Shown: positions 1 to 8,170 of the stretch, piece after piece
Position numbering within the stretch: the stretch's first letter is position 1
Layout: every line of letters starts with the position of its first letter
Assembly: GCF_000966195.1 (NCBI RefSeq)
Contig: NZ_LAHL01000009.1
Location: 248,001-312,000, forward strand
Direction: 5' to 3'
Length of the DNA stretch: 64,000 nucleotides
Origin: Domibacillus robiginosus
GTDB taxonomy: Bacteria > Bacillota > Bacilli > Bacillales > Domibacillaceae
The notes under the pieces: generated by a model
The model's input: the letters and a program-made list of their open reading frames with translations, nothing else
The model's database searches: none
Told to the model about the DNA's origin: nothing
Translations under genes and position numbers: made by a program

Positions 1-139
1 GTAATCTCCTCAATCAATATGTATCACCCCGGTCTGGCAATTTTTCCTAATCTGGTTATCATCCTATTATTATGGTATCACGTTCAATAGCAGGCGGCAA
101 TTGCTCAGCGTTCCACTCCATCTCTGCTATGCAATATGA

Positions 140-145
140 TACAAT
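140..145 (+). promoter_or_regulatory. Probable -10 element for the yqzD/yqzC-like pair
   Basis: TACAAT lies 30 bases before the first ATG and is followed by a strong SD (AAAGGAGAT, 161-169). No convincing -35 hexamer is visible 16-18 bases upstream. The first 130 bases of the window otherwise show no gene. Confidence 0.4.
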
Positions 146-174
146 AGGATAAAAGAAACGAAAGGAGATTACCT

Positions 175-540
175 ATGGATGAATTGATCATCGGACTGGC
201 TTCTGCCGGTGTCTTTTTTATTTTGCTGTCATTTTTTCTTCCTGATAAACAACAGCGTTTGGAAAAGGAAGTCGAAGAATTATCGATGAAAATGCTTCAG
301 GAACATTATCAGTTTAATAAAAAGTTAAAAGTGCTTGAAGAAGAACTGCTAATCGGTGAATCCCCATCTGCAGCTCTAAGAAAGCCTGCAGCTTCTGTAA
401 ATCAAATTATTCAAAACCAGGTAGTGGCCCTTTATCAGCAAGGCACGCCCATTCCCCAAATTGCTGCCCAATCTTCTCTTTCAGCTGACCAGGTAAAAGA
501 AATTTTAAATGAGAAAGTACAAACGGGGAGTTTGTCATGA
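175..540 (+). CDS. Small membrane-anchored coiled-coil protein (yqzD-like position)
   Basis: The 121-residue product has one N-terminal membrane segment (about residues 4-22). A charged Leu/Glu/Lys-rich stretch (about 25-60) looks like a coiled coil. A C-terminal block (about 83-112) reads like a small helix-turn-helix-type motif, around LYQQGTPIPQIA. A similar layout of anchor, coil and C-terminal helical motif occurs in SwrB-type proteins, but I see no enzymatic signature. The SD AAAGGAGAT lies 5 bases before the ATG. The stop overlaps the next start as ATGA, so the two genes are probably translationally coupled. By position beside the pst operon the pair corresponds to B. subtilis yqzC/yqzD. 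The function is unknown. Confidence 0.75.
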   Translation: MDELIIGLASAGVFFILLSFFLPDKQQRLEKEVEELSMKMLQEHYQFNKKLKVLEEELLIGESPSAALRKPAASVNQIIQNQVVALYQQGTPIPQIAAQSSLSADQVKEILNEKVQTGSLS

Positions 541-974
541 TGAATAAACAATCTATTCGCGCTTTTGGGTTTGGCCTTCTGGCCGCTTCAGCAGCGTTGT
601 TTATTTCTGGTCAAATGCTGCCTGAACAGCCTGCTGAATTGTCAACACAACAAATGATACAGCGATTAAAAGCTGAAAACTATGTAATTCAAAACAACAG
701 CGTTGGACAAGCTCAAAATCAAGCTGACGCAGTTCAAAAAGAAAAGAATACCCAGAAGACAATCACCAATAAACCTGTAACGTTTGTGATCGAAACCGGT
801 ATGTCTTCCAATGAAATTGCAGCCCAATTAAAGAAATCCGGCATTATTGAGGATCCAGCTTCCTTTAATCAGTTTTTAACGAAAAATGGGTATGCCGATA
901 AGCTGCAAGTAGGCTCTTTTACATTAAAAACCAGCATGACTCAAAAAGAAGTGGCTGACACATTAACAAAATAA
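537..974 (+). CDS. MltG/YceG-like N-terminal domain protein (yqzC-like)
   Basis: This 145-residue protein has an N-terminal signal or anchor (about residues 8-27) and then a polar Gln/Asn/Lys linker. Its C-terminal 65 residues (from VTFVIETGMSSNEIA onward) resemble the LysM-like substrate-binding domain near the N-terminus of endolytic transglycosylase MltG (YceG). The catalytic MltG domain with its active-site Glu is absent, so the protein is expected to bind or sense peptidoglycan rather than cut it. It overlaps the upstream gene by four bases and ends at a strong bidirectional terminator facing pstB. The domain call rests on remembered MltG sequences. The cellular role is unknown. Confidence 0.7.
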   Translation: MMNKQSIRAFGFGLLAASAALFISGQMLPEQPAELSTQQMIQRLKAENYVIQNNSVGQAQNQADAVQKEKNTQKTITNKPVTFVIETGMSSNEIAAQLKKSGIIEDPASFNQFLTKNGYADKLQVGSFTLKTSMTQKEVADTLTK

Positions 975-983
975 CTGCTTTAT

Positions 984-1018
984 AAAAAAAAGCCGGCGCA
1001 CATGCGCCGGCTTTTTTT
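984..1018. terminator. Bidirectional terminator between yqzC-like gene and pstB
   Basis: A GC-rich inverted repeat (AGCCGGCGC at 991-999 with its complement ending at 1012) is flanked by A-tracts on one side and T-tracts on the other. It can therefore end transcripts from both converging genes. The pstB stop codon lies at its edge. Confidence 0.85.
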
Positions 1019-1826
1019 AACCGAAACGTCCTGAGATGTAGTCATCAGTGCGACTATCTGCAGGGTTATTAAAGATAGTATCTGTCGAATCAAATTCTAC
1101 TACTTCCCCATTCAAGAAGAAAGCTGTTTTATCAGAGATGCGGGCAGCTTGCTGCATGTTATGCGTCACAATAATAATCGAATACTTTTCTTTCAGTTCC
1201 TGAATCAGTTCTTCTACTTTTAATGTTGAAACAGGATCAAGGGCCGATGTAGGTTCGTCCATTAAAATGACATCCGGCTCTAAAGCGAGGCAGCGTGCGA
1301 TACAAAGACGCTGCTGCTGTCCACCAGATAAACCGTAAGCTGGCTCATGAATCCGATCTTTTACTTCATCCCAAAGAGCTGCTCCTCGCAAGCTCTTTTC
1401 TACCGTTTCTGTAATGATCTGCTTGTTTTTAATCCCATGAATTTTCAAACCAAACGCAATGTTTTCATAAATAGACTTTGGAAACGGATTGGGTTTTTGA
1501 AAAACCATACCCACGCGAGTCCGCAATTCCTCAACAAGAAATTCTTTACTGAAAATATCCCGATTGCGATATTCAATCTGCCCGTTTGTTTTCACACCCG
1601 GCACAAGGTCAATCATCCGGTTTAATGTTTTAATGTAAGTCGATTTGCCACAGCCAGATGGACCGATGATCGCTGTGACTTCTCGCTCTTTAATACCCAA
1701 ATTAATATTTTTAAGCGCATGGTGGTCACCATACCACAAATTTAAATTTTTTGTATTGTATACAAACAGCTCGTCATTTTGAACAGGTTGATTATTTTTC
1801 GTTGTATTCACTGCAGTTAACGCCAT
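1017..1826 (-). CDS. pstB: Phosphate ABC transporter ATP-binding protein PstB
   Basis: PstB is the ATPase of the high-affinity PstSCAB phosphate importer on the cytoplasmic face of the membrane. The 269-residue protein shows Walker A GPSGCGKS (55-62), the signature LSGGQ (166-170) followed by QQRLCIAR, and Walker B VILMDE (186-191). These are full-length PstB hallmarks, including the family-typical [15 protein letters not shown] stretch. An SD GGAGGT precedes the ATG. It is the last gene of pstS-pstC-pstA-pstB. B. subtilis has two ATPase genes here (pstBA, pstBB), and this window has only one. No phoU follows it. Expression should depend on the Pho boxes upstream of pstS. Confidence 0.97.
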   Translation of the reverse strand: MALTAVNTTKNNQPVQNDELFVYNTKNLNLWYGDHHALKNINLGIKEREVTAIIGPSGCGKSTYIKTLNRMIDLVPGVKTNGQIEYRNRDIFSKEFLVEELRTRVGMVFQKPNPFPKSIYENIAFGLKIHGIKNKQIITETVEKSLRGAALWDEVKDRIHEPAYGLSGGQQQRLCIARCLALEPDVILMDEPTSALDPVSTLKVEELIQELKEKYSIIIVTHNMQQAARISDKTAFFLNGEVVEFDSTDTIFNNPADSRTDDYISGRFG

Positions 1827-1870
1827 TTTACATTACCTCCAAGTTTTCAATCGCGATTTCACAAAATTTG

Positions 1871-2755
1871 TTATCGTGCCTGATAGCGGTTGCGAATCCA
1901 TACGGCTACAGAGTTCATTAAAATAAGCACACCAAGCAAAATGATGATCCCGGCAGCTGCGAGATTATGGAATTCCAATTGCGGACGGCTCGTCCAGTTG
2001 TAAATCTGCATTGGAAGTGCTGTGAATGAATCTAAATATCCAGATGGCAGAAAAGCAACAAATGTTGGAATCCCTACAACAATCAGTGGAGCTGTTTCAC
2101 CGATAGCGCGTGAAAAAGCTAAGATGCTTCCTGTTGCGATACCAGGTATTGCGTACGGAAGAACAACACGGTAAATTGTTTGCCACTTTGTTGCACCAAG
2201 ACCATAAGATGCTTCTTTTAGTTCGTTTGGAACAGCACGTATCGCCTCTTGAGCGGCTACAATTACCACCGGGAGAACAAGTAAAGCCATTGTAAAACCA
2301 GCGGCTAATACACTGTTTCCAAATCCAAAGACACGAACAAAAATGGTCAACCCTAGAAGGCCGAATACAACGGAAGGCACGCCGGCTAAATTTGAAATAT
2401 TCATTTGAATCCAGCGAGTCAACGCGCTTTTCTTTGCATATTCTTCCAAGTAAATAGCTGTACCGACTCCCAGGATCGCGGCTGTAGGAATGACTACGCT
2501 CATCATCCAAAGTGTACCGATAACGGCTGCTTTAATTCCAGCTTGTTCAGGACGGCGAGAAGCAAAATTTTGAAAAAAGTCCCACGATAAATAAGGAGCA
2601 CCCTGTGAAATGATACGATAAAGCAGGACAACTAAAATAATGGATGTAAAGATCGTTGCTGTCAAGAAAATTCCTTTGACAACTTTGTTTTTCATCAGGC
2701 GGCCGTCAATACGGCCCACCATTTCTTCTGATTTAACCCGAGCAGTGTTTTCCAT
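1871..2755 (-). CDS. pstA: Phosphate ABC transporter permease PstA
   Basis: PstA is one of the two membrane permeases of the Pst phosphate importer. The 294-residue protein has an N-terminal cytoplasmic tail, about six hydrophobic segments, and the EAA-type coupling loop (about residues 181-200, EASYGLGATKWQ) that contacts the ATPase. It starts one base inside the pstC stop (TGATG overlap) with SD GGGAGGAA, so it is coupled to pstC. A 44-base gap separates it from pstB. The family assignment is firm from the permease motifs and operon position. Confidence 0.96.
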   Translation of the reverse strand: MENTARVKSEEMVGRIDGRLMKNKVVKGIFLTATIFTSIILVVLLYRIISQGAPYLSWDFFQNFASRRPEQAGIKAAVIGTLWMMSVVIPTAAILGVGTAIYLEEYAKKSALTRWIQMNISNLAGVPSVVFGLLGLTIFVRVFGFGNSVLAAGFTMALLVLPVVIVAAQEAIRAVPNELKEASYGLGATKWQTIYRVVLPYAIPGIATGSILAFSRAIGETAPLIVVGIPTFVAFLPSGYLDSFTALPMQIYNWTSRPQLEFHNLAAAGIIILLGVLILMNSVAVWIRNRYQAR

Positions 2756-3699
2756 CAGTATTCCTCCCTAAAGCGCTTCGAGATGAATTGAGCAAGTATG
2801 TTCATCAAAAGGGTGAAAACAAACAGTGTAAAGCCGACTGAATAAATACTGTAGTAAATAGTCGTGCCAAATCCTGCATCACCAGTTGTGACTTGTACGA
2901 TGTAGGAAGTCATTGTTTGTAAAGATGATGTTAAATCTAAGGCTGCTGATGGGGTTGAACCCGCTGCAATAGATACGATCATCGTTTCACCGATAGCGCG
3001 GGAAACGCCAAGAACGATTGACGCAAGAATACCGGAAAGCGCCGCAGGAAAAATGACTTTTGATGCTGTTTCCCATTTTGTTGATCCGAGTGCTAGCGCA
3101 CCTTGTCGAACTGACTCAGGAACTGAAGAAAGAGCATCTTCTGACAGAGATACGATAGTTGGAATGATCATAATCCCAACGACAAGACCAGGACTGATGG
3201 CATTGAATAATTCGAGCGAGGGAAACAATTGACGCAAAAGTGGTGTAACGAATGTTAAAGCAAAAAAGCCATAAACAATCGTCGGCACACCAGCCAATAC
3301 TTCTAGAATTGGCTTCATTATTTTACGCGTGCGTGCACTTGCGTACTCACTTAAGTACAAAGCTACTGCCAGGCCAATTGGAATGGCAAATAAAGAAGCA
3401 ATTAACGTTATTTTTAACGTTCCCAATACAAGCGGCCAAATACCATAAACGGGATCGGTCCCCGAGAATGGATACCACTCTTTTGCTGTAAAAAATTCGA
3501 CAATAGAGACATCACCAAAAAAAGTAATCGTTTCAAAAATCAATGTTAACACAATGCCGAGTGTTGTTAAAACAGAAACGGCAGCCATAATGAATAAAAC
3601 GACTGGTATTACTTTTTCACTTCTGTTCAAAAAGCCGCTATTGTATTTTTTCTCAAGCAGCTGCTGAACCGGACTGAGTTCTTTGTTTGTTGTTTTCAA
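2755..3699 (-). CDS. pstC: Phosphate ABC transporter permease PstC
   Basis: PstC is the partner permease of PstA. It has about six membrane segments and an EAA loop (ALALGSTKWETASKV). An in-frame ATG lies at 3741, but it is inside the 3' arm of a 13-bp perfect hairpin and lacks an SD. The TTG at 3699 is preceded by GAAAGGAG with 8 bases of spacing, so I choose it (314 residues). The first conserved membrane segment begins after KVIPVVLFIM, which fits the shorter start. The intergenic hairpin toward pstS suggests that expression falls after the binding-protein gene. Confidence 0.92.
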   Translation of the reverse strand: MKTTNKELSPVQQLLEKKYNSGFLNRSEKVIPVVLFIMAAVSVLTTLGIVLTLIFETITFFGDVSIVEFFTAKEWYPFSGTDPVYGIWPLVLGTLKITLIASLFAIPIGLAVALYLSEYASARTRKIMKPILEVLAGVPTIVYGFFALTFVTPLLRQLFPSLELFNAISPGLVVGIMIIPTIVSLSEDALSSVPESVRQGALALGSTKWETASKVIFPAALSGILASIVLGVSRAIGETMIVSIAAGSTPSAALDLTSSLQTMTSYIVQVTTGDAGFGTTIYYSIYSVGFTLFVFTLLMNILAQFISKRFREEY

Positions 3700-3723
3700 C
3701 CCGTTTGCTCCTTTCAACCCATG

Positions 3724-3757
3724 TACACCAATAGGAAGCACTGCTCCTATTGGTGTA
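3724..3757 (-). promoter_or_regulatory. Intercistronic hairpin between pstS and pstC
   Basis: A 13-bp perfect inverted repeat (TACACCAATAGGA, 3724-3736, and its complement, 3745-3757) encloses an 8-base loop. On the pst coding strand no T-run follows, so it looks like a partial attenuator or an RNA-stabilising/processing stem rather than a full terminator. In B. subtilis a stem-loop between pstS and pstC is known to accompany an abundant pstS-only transcript. Confidence 0.75.
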
Positions 3758-3807
3758 TTTTTCTTTATCCGCTTTTTGATCCAGTGACAATTATTTTAAA
3801 CTGTTGC

Positions 3808-4788
3808 TTATTTCAAGCCTTCAAGTGTTTTAAGCTGTTCTGTGTATTTCTCTTCTGGAAGAGAAACATAGCCTACATCTTCCGCCAGCATTGCTGCATT
3901 TTCTAGTGTAAATTGTGTGTAAGCTGCTACTGCTTCATCATCTTTAATCGCCGCATTGCTTACATATGTGTACAATGGACGTGAAAGTGGCTCATACTCA
4001 CCGCTCTCAATTGTTTCAGCATTTGGTTCAACAGCCGTGCCTTCTCCGTTAACAATTGGTACAACTTTTAAATTATCTTTGTTTTCAAGGTAGTATGCAT
4101 AACCAAAATAACCGATTGAATTTTTATCTCCTGTTACACCCTGTACAAGAACGTTGTCATCTTCAGAAAGTGTAGCCGACTTGTCGATTTGGCCGCCATC
4201 AAGAATTACTTCATCGAAATAATCGAATGTGCCGGAATCTGTACCTGGAGAATAGAATTTAATTTCTTCTGCCGGCCAGCCTTCGCGAATATCAGACCAT
4301 TTTTTTACCTGGCCGTTATCAAGCCACATTTTTTTAAGTTCATCTACTGTTAATTGATCTACCCAGTCATTGTCTTTGTTAATGACTACAGACAACCCAT
4401 CGTAAGCAAGCTCTAGTTCTGTAAAATCAACACCCGCTTCTTCAAGGGCTTTTGTTTCTTCTTCTTTAATTGGACGAGATGCATTACTCATTTGTGTTTC
4501 GCCAGCAATAAACTTTTCAAACCCGCCGCCTGTTCCAGATAATCCGACTGTTACTTTTACATCCGGCTGTTCAAGCATAAACTCTTCAGCTACTGCTTCA
4601 GCAATCGGATAAACTGTTGATGAACCATCGATTGAGATTTCGCCTTGAAGCTGCGCATCACCTGCGTCTGTTTGTCCTTCTGCGTCATCCCCTGTTGCTG
4701 CTCCATTATCAGCATTGTTTCCGCATGCACCCATTACAAGCGCCGATCCTAGTAGTGCTGATAGTGTGAGAACTTTGACTGGTTTCAT
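3808..4788 (-). CDS. pstS: Phosphate-binding lipoprotein PstS
   Basis: PstS captures inorganic phosphate outside the membrane and delivers it to PstCA. The 326-residue precursor has a lipoprotein signal: positively charged start, hydrophobic core and lipobox LVMGAC with Cys22 as the predicted lipidated residue. A short acidic linker (about 23-50) follows. Phosphate-site stretches are visible, including [21 protein letters not shown] and [11 protein letters not shown]. It is the first gene of the operon, with an SD-rich leader and a Pho box array 67-105 bases upstream of the ATG. Its separate hairpin-ended transcript would supply the excess binding protein such importers need. Confidence 0.97.
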   Translation of the reverse strand: MKPVKVLTLSALLGSALVMGACGNNADNGAATGDDAEGQTDAGDAQLQGEISIDGSSTVYPIAEAVAEEFMLEQPDVKVTVGLSGTGGGFEKFIAGETQMSNASRPIKEEETKALEEAGVDFTELELAYDGLSVVINKDNDWVDQLTVDELKKMWLDNGQVKKWSDIREGWPAEEIKFYSPGTDSGTFDYFDEVILDGGQIDKSATLSEDDNVLVQGVTGDKNSIGYFGYAYYLENKDNLKVVPIVNGEGTAVEPNAETIESGEYEPLSRPLYTYVSNAAIKDDEAVAAYTQFTLENAAMLAEDVGYVSLPEEKYTEQLKTLEGLK

Positions 4789-4854
4789 TCTTCATTTCCC
4801 CCTGCAAGTTTGTTTTTTTTGTTGTTTGCTACACTGAATACAATAAAGGATGAG

Positions 4855-4893
4855 TATTAATAAGGTTTTAATGAAATGTTAAGGTTTTGTAAA
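4855..4893 (-). promoter_or_regulatory. PhoP box array upstream of pstS
   Basis: Reading the minus strand, four TTAACA-like hexamers occur at exact 11-base intervals: TTTACA (4888-4893), TTAACA (4877-4882), TTAAAA (4866-4871) and TTAATA (4855-4860). This matches the PhoP-P recognition pattern of B. subtilis (TT(A/T/C)ACA repeats, 11-bp period). A TATTGT-like -10 candidate lies at 4840-4845. Induction of pst by phosphate limitation is inferred. Confidence 0.88.
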
Positions 4894-5040
4894 TCACGCA
4901 CGATTTCTTGAAATATTTGTTGATTTTTATCATTGAAAGCGATTACTATTATTTAGTAATGGCTCTCTTATTTTTTAAACACCTTCCTTTAATTTTTAAA
5001 GAGTCATTTAACCCATCCAAGCAGGTATAATATTTCAATA

Positions 5041-5081
5041 AAAGAGCCTTTCCGTTAAAGTAAACGGAAAGGCTCTTTTTT
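5041..5081 (-). terminator. Terminator of pbpA
   Basis: A long stem (AAAGAGCCTTTCCGTT at 5041-5056 with its complement from 5062) follows the pbpA stop. A T-rich tail follows on the minus strand. The structure is symmetric enough to work on both strands, and no plus-strand gene precedes it. The rest of the 4789-5079 gap holds the pstS promoter region and nothing else I can identify. Confidence 0.85.
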
Positions 5082-7242
5082 ATTCATCCTTTAATTCCTC
5101 TGTTTCAGAGTTCTCTGTGTCTGTTTTTGTCACAATTTCCTGGTCAATAACAGCCTGTGCTGGTTTTTGACTGGCTCTTTCTTTCTTCAGCTCAAAATAT
5201 TTATCCATTGCCCGGCGACCGATATCATGGTTAATATGACTGGAGCTCGAGCCTTCATACGCCCAAGGGACTACTACGGCCATTGCAACTTCCGGATTGT
5301 CATACGGAGCATATCCAACCAGTGTAACGTTCCAGGTCATCTGGTGCTCGCCTTTCTTTTTTAGCGGTCCGTCGTATACACCTTCAGCTGTTCCTGTTTT
5401 AGCTGCCATTTTATACGGTGCATCGCCGAAATACTTTGTCGCTGTGCCTTCAGAGGCCTGTGCGACAAGACGAAATCCTTCCTGTACCTGCTCAATCCAG
5501 CCCGGTTCCAGCTTCAATGTATTTAGCACATGCGGCTCAATTTCTTCCGCAATCGGCCCAATTGTATTGGTGGAAGAAACCGGTTCTCTGATTTCTTTTA
5601 CAATATGCGGCTGCATGCGATAGCCGCCGTTTGCAATAGTGGACACGTACTGTGCAAGCTGCAGCGGTGTGTACGTATCAAACTGGCCAATAGAAAAGTC
5701 GAGAATTTTACCGGGCTGGTCGATAAAGCCTTTGTAGCCTGCTTGCTCGTTCGGCAAATCAATACCTGTTTTCACCCCAAGACCAAATTGGCTAAAATAT
5801 TTCCGCATTGTTGGAAAAGCGTCATCGTTGATTTTCAAACTGCCATTTGGCACGTAACTGGCGCCTCCGATTTCCATCGCTGTTTTAAACATGTATACAT
5901 TGGACGAGCGCATTAGCGCGTACGTGTCACTGATCCCAAATGCGCCTCCCCGGTTAAACCAGGAGCTTTTTGGATTTGTGCCGGCAAACTTCAACGGTTC
6001 ATCTACAATGTATTCACCCGGTTTGTTGACACCGGTCATATACCCTGTTAGGATTGTTGCTCCTTTTACAGCAGAACCCATTGCATAAGAAGTAGTCATA
6101 TTGCCCAGTGCAAAGTCATAAATTTCCGCTTTTCCGTCTACCACTTCGTACTTTTTGCCGGCCATCGCCAGCACTTCACCTGTGTTTGGATCCATCATCG
6201 TTACGAATGCCCGGTCTAAAAGCGGATGGTAGCTTGATTTTGATTTTCTTAACTCTTCTTCAATAATTTGCTCCACTGCTGTCTGAAGGTCCATATCGAT
6301 CGTTAACACAAGATCTTTCCCGCGCTGTCCTTCAGTAATAATCTCGGAATCTAAAATATTGCCCGATTTGTCGGTTACATTTTTCATCTTGGTTTTCTGG
6401 CCGCGCAGTACATCCTCATACTGGTACTCCAGATAGCTTTTTCCTACCCGGTCATTGCGGCTGTATCCTCTGGCCAAATAGAAGTCAGCCATTTCTTTTG
6501 GGAGCCCCTCTTTGGAGGAGGAAATATTGCCGAGCACCGTTTTTAACGTGCCGTCATACGCATAAGAGCGTTCCCAGTCCGTTGTTGTATTCACACCTGG
6601 AAGAGACGATAGATTTTCGCTTACTACGGCATATTCGACATCCGTTACATTTTCGTTTTTAACAATTTGTGGAGTTTGTGCATAACCGGCTGTAAACTCT
6701 CGGTAGATGGCCAGCACTTCCAGCTCCGCATCGGTCAGCTCCTTTAAATCGTTTTCTGTAATTCGATCCAGCTGCATGTCATAAATTTCATCTTCTGATA
6801 GCTTGTCCTCTTTGTAATCAGCCCATTCAGCATCCGTTATTTTGGCTTCTGCTTTTTTAGGATGCTTCGTGATCCAAAAATCTTTTTTGTCACGCTCTGT
6901 TACTTGATCAGTCTCTTTCTCGATCAACTGAGCCAGCTTTTCCGCTGTTTTCATCATATCCTCTGGATCCGCGTTAGAGGCCCGCGTATAAGTAATAGCG
7001 TTTTGCGGCATATTGTCTACAACAACTTGGCCATAGCGGTCATAAATTTTACCACGTGGCACGCTCGTATTCACCGTCACATCTTCTGTTCGTTCAATTT
7101 TACGCTGGTAGTCTTCTCCCTGGACAATTTGTACAATGCCCAGGCGAAATATCAGAGCCGAAAACAATAGGAAAACCACAAAAAACAGCATGTTCATTCG
7201 AAAAGGCACATGTGTTTTTTTCTTTCTATTCGCTTTTTTCAA
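5080..7242 (-). CDS. pbpA: Class B penicillin-binding protein 2 (transpeptidase)
   Basis: This monofunctional D,D-transpeptidase cross-links peptidoglycan during lateral wall synthesis. The 720 residues comprise a basic cytoplasmic tail, one membrane anchor (about 14-36), a dimerisation/pedestal region (about 50-330) and the penicillin-binding domain. The domain carries active-site Ser390 in SAVK, the second motif SSN (446-448) and KTG (615-617) within AAKTGTAEG. The length and the position next to pstS match B. subtilis PbpA (PBP2A). The C-terminal tail after about residue 680 is acidic and low-complexity. It is monocistronic, with its own terminator downstream. Confidence 0.95.
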   Translation of the reverse strand: MKKANRKKKTHVPFRMNMLFFVVFLLFSALIFRLGIVQIVQGEDYQRKIERTEDVTVNTSVPRGKIYDRYGQVVVDNMPQNAITYTRASNADPEDMMKTAEKLAQLIEKETDQVTERDKKDFWITKHPKKAEAKITDAEWADYKEDKLSEDEIYDMQLDRITENDLKELTDAELEVLAIYREFTAGYAQTPQIVKNENVTDVEYAVVSENLSSLPGVNTTTDWERSYAYDGTLKTVLGNISSSKEGLPKEMADFYLARGYSRNDRVGKSYLEYQYEDVLRGQKTKMKNVTDKSGNILDSEIITEGQRGKDLVLTIDMDLQTAVEQIIEEELRKSKSSYHPLLDRAFVTMMDPNTGEVLAMAGKKYEVVDGKAEIYDFALGNMTTSYAMGSAVKGATILTGYMTGVNKPGEYIVDEPLKFAGTNPKSSWFNRGGAFGISDTYALMRSSNVYMFKTAMEIGGASYVPNGSLKINDDAFPTMRKYFSQFGLGVKTGIDLPNEQAGYKGFIDQPGKILDFSIGQFDTYTPLQLAQYVSTIANGGYRMQPHIVKEIREPVSSTNTIGPIAEEIEPHVLNTLKLEPGWIEQVQEGFRLVAQASEGTATKYFGDAPYKMAAKTGTAEGVYDGPLKKKGEHQMTWNVTLVGYAPYDNPEVAMAVVVPWAYEGSSSSHINHDIGRRAMDKYFELKKERASQKPAQAVIDQEIVTKTDTENSETEELKDE

Positions 7243-7312
7243 CCGCCTAACCCTTTCTTCGATTCATTTACTCTACTATTCATTGTATCGAAATCTATGT
7301 TTTTTTGCCACC

Positions 7313-7347
7313 AAAAAACCGGCCCGATAATCGGACCGGCTTTTTTT
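7313..7347 (-). terminator. Terminator of sodA
   Basis: An inverted repeat CCGGCCCGA / TCGGACCGG (7319-7339, one mismatch) lies just after the sodA stop. It is followed on the minus strand by a T-run. Confidence 0.8.
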
Positions 7348-7358
7348 CAGGCATTTTA

Positions 7359-7967
7359 TTAAAGAGCTGCTTCGTAACGTTTTGATACTTCATCCCAGTT
7401 TACTACATTCCAGAATGCTGCAATGTAATCCGGGCGACGGTTTTGGTAGTTCAAGTAGTATGCATGCTCCCAAACATCAAGACCAAGAATTGGAGTTTTG
7501 CCTTCCATGATTGGTGAGTCCTGGTTTGGTGTGCTTGACAGGTCAAGTTCACCGTTTGCAACAGAAAGCCATGCCCAGCCAGAACCGAAGCGTGTAGCGC
7601 CTGCTTTTGCAAATTCTTCTTTGAACGCATCAAAGCTTCCAAATTTCGCATCAATCGCTTCTGCAAGTTTACCTGTTGGCGCGCCGCCACCGTTTGGTGA
7701 AAGAAGCTGCCAGAAAAGCGAATGATTTGCATGACCGCCGCCATTGTTGCGCACAGCTGTGCGTGCAGATTCAGGAACTGCATCTAAATTAGCAATCACT
7801 TCTTCTACTGATTTAGAAAGAAGTTCTTCATTTCCTTCTAGAGCTGCATTTAAGTTTGTAACGTACGTGTTGTGATGTTTGGTGTGATGGATGTTCATCG
7901 TTTCTTTGTCGATGTGGGGTTCTAGTGCGTCATACGCGTAAGGTAGCTGTGGTAGTTCAAAAGCCAT
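7359..7967 (-). CDS. sodA: Superoxide dismutase, Mn/Fe family (Mn type)
   Basis: SodA dismutates superoxide to oxygen and peroxide in the cytoplasm. The 202-residue protein carries all four metal ligands at the expected places: His27, His82, Asp164 and His168 within [18 protein letters not shown]. The GSGWAWL signature lies near 128-134. The sequence is very close to B. subtilis SodA. The start ATG has an SD GGGAGGAA. A plausible promoter upstream reads TTCACA-17-TATGTT. The gene stands alone between pbpA and the Na/Pi cotransporter gene, each with its own terminator. Confidence 0.97.
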   Translation of the reverse strand: MAFELPQLPYAYDALEPHIDKETMNIHHTKHHNTYVTNLNAALEGNEELLSKSVEEVIANLDAVPESARTAVRNNGGGHANHSLFWQLLSPNGGGAPTGKLAEAIDAKFGSFDAFKEEFAKAGATRFGSGWAWLSVANGELDLSSTPNQDSPIMEGKTPILGLDVWEHAYYLNYQNRRPDYIAAFWNVVNWDEVSKRYEAAL

Positions 7968-8132
7968 TGTTTAATTCCTCCCAAAATAAAGTGATTTACT
8001 TAACATAGATAAGATTAACAAAATTGTGAACATGGCGCAATGATTATGCCCACAAGAAAAAAATCAAATGTGCACAGCTGAAAACGATGCTTTAATGGCT
8101 GCCCAGTGTCCATAGTTTAAGGACACTTATTT

Positions 8133-8161
8133 AAAAAGAAGCCGTCATTGTGACGGCTTCT
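8133..8161 (-). terminator. Terminator of the Na/Pi cotransporter gene
   Basis: An 11-bp perfect stem (AGAAGCCGTCA, 8137-8147, with its complement 8151-8161) encloses a 3-base loop. A T-run follows on the minus strand, 10 bases after the stop codon. Confidence 0.85.
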
Positions 8162-8170
8162 GCTTCTTAC

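Noticed and set aside
8105-8127. 7-bp inverted repeat AGTGTCC/GGACACT downstream of sodA's promoter region
   Set aside because: The stem is short, the loop is nine bases and no T-run or gene end is associated. It may be chance, and the real terminator lies at 8133-8161.
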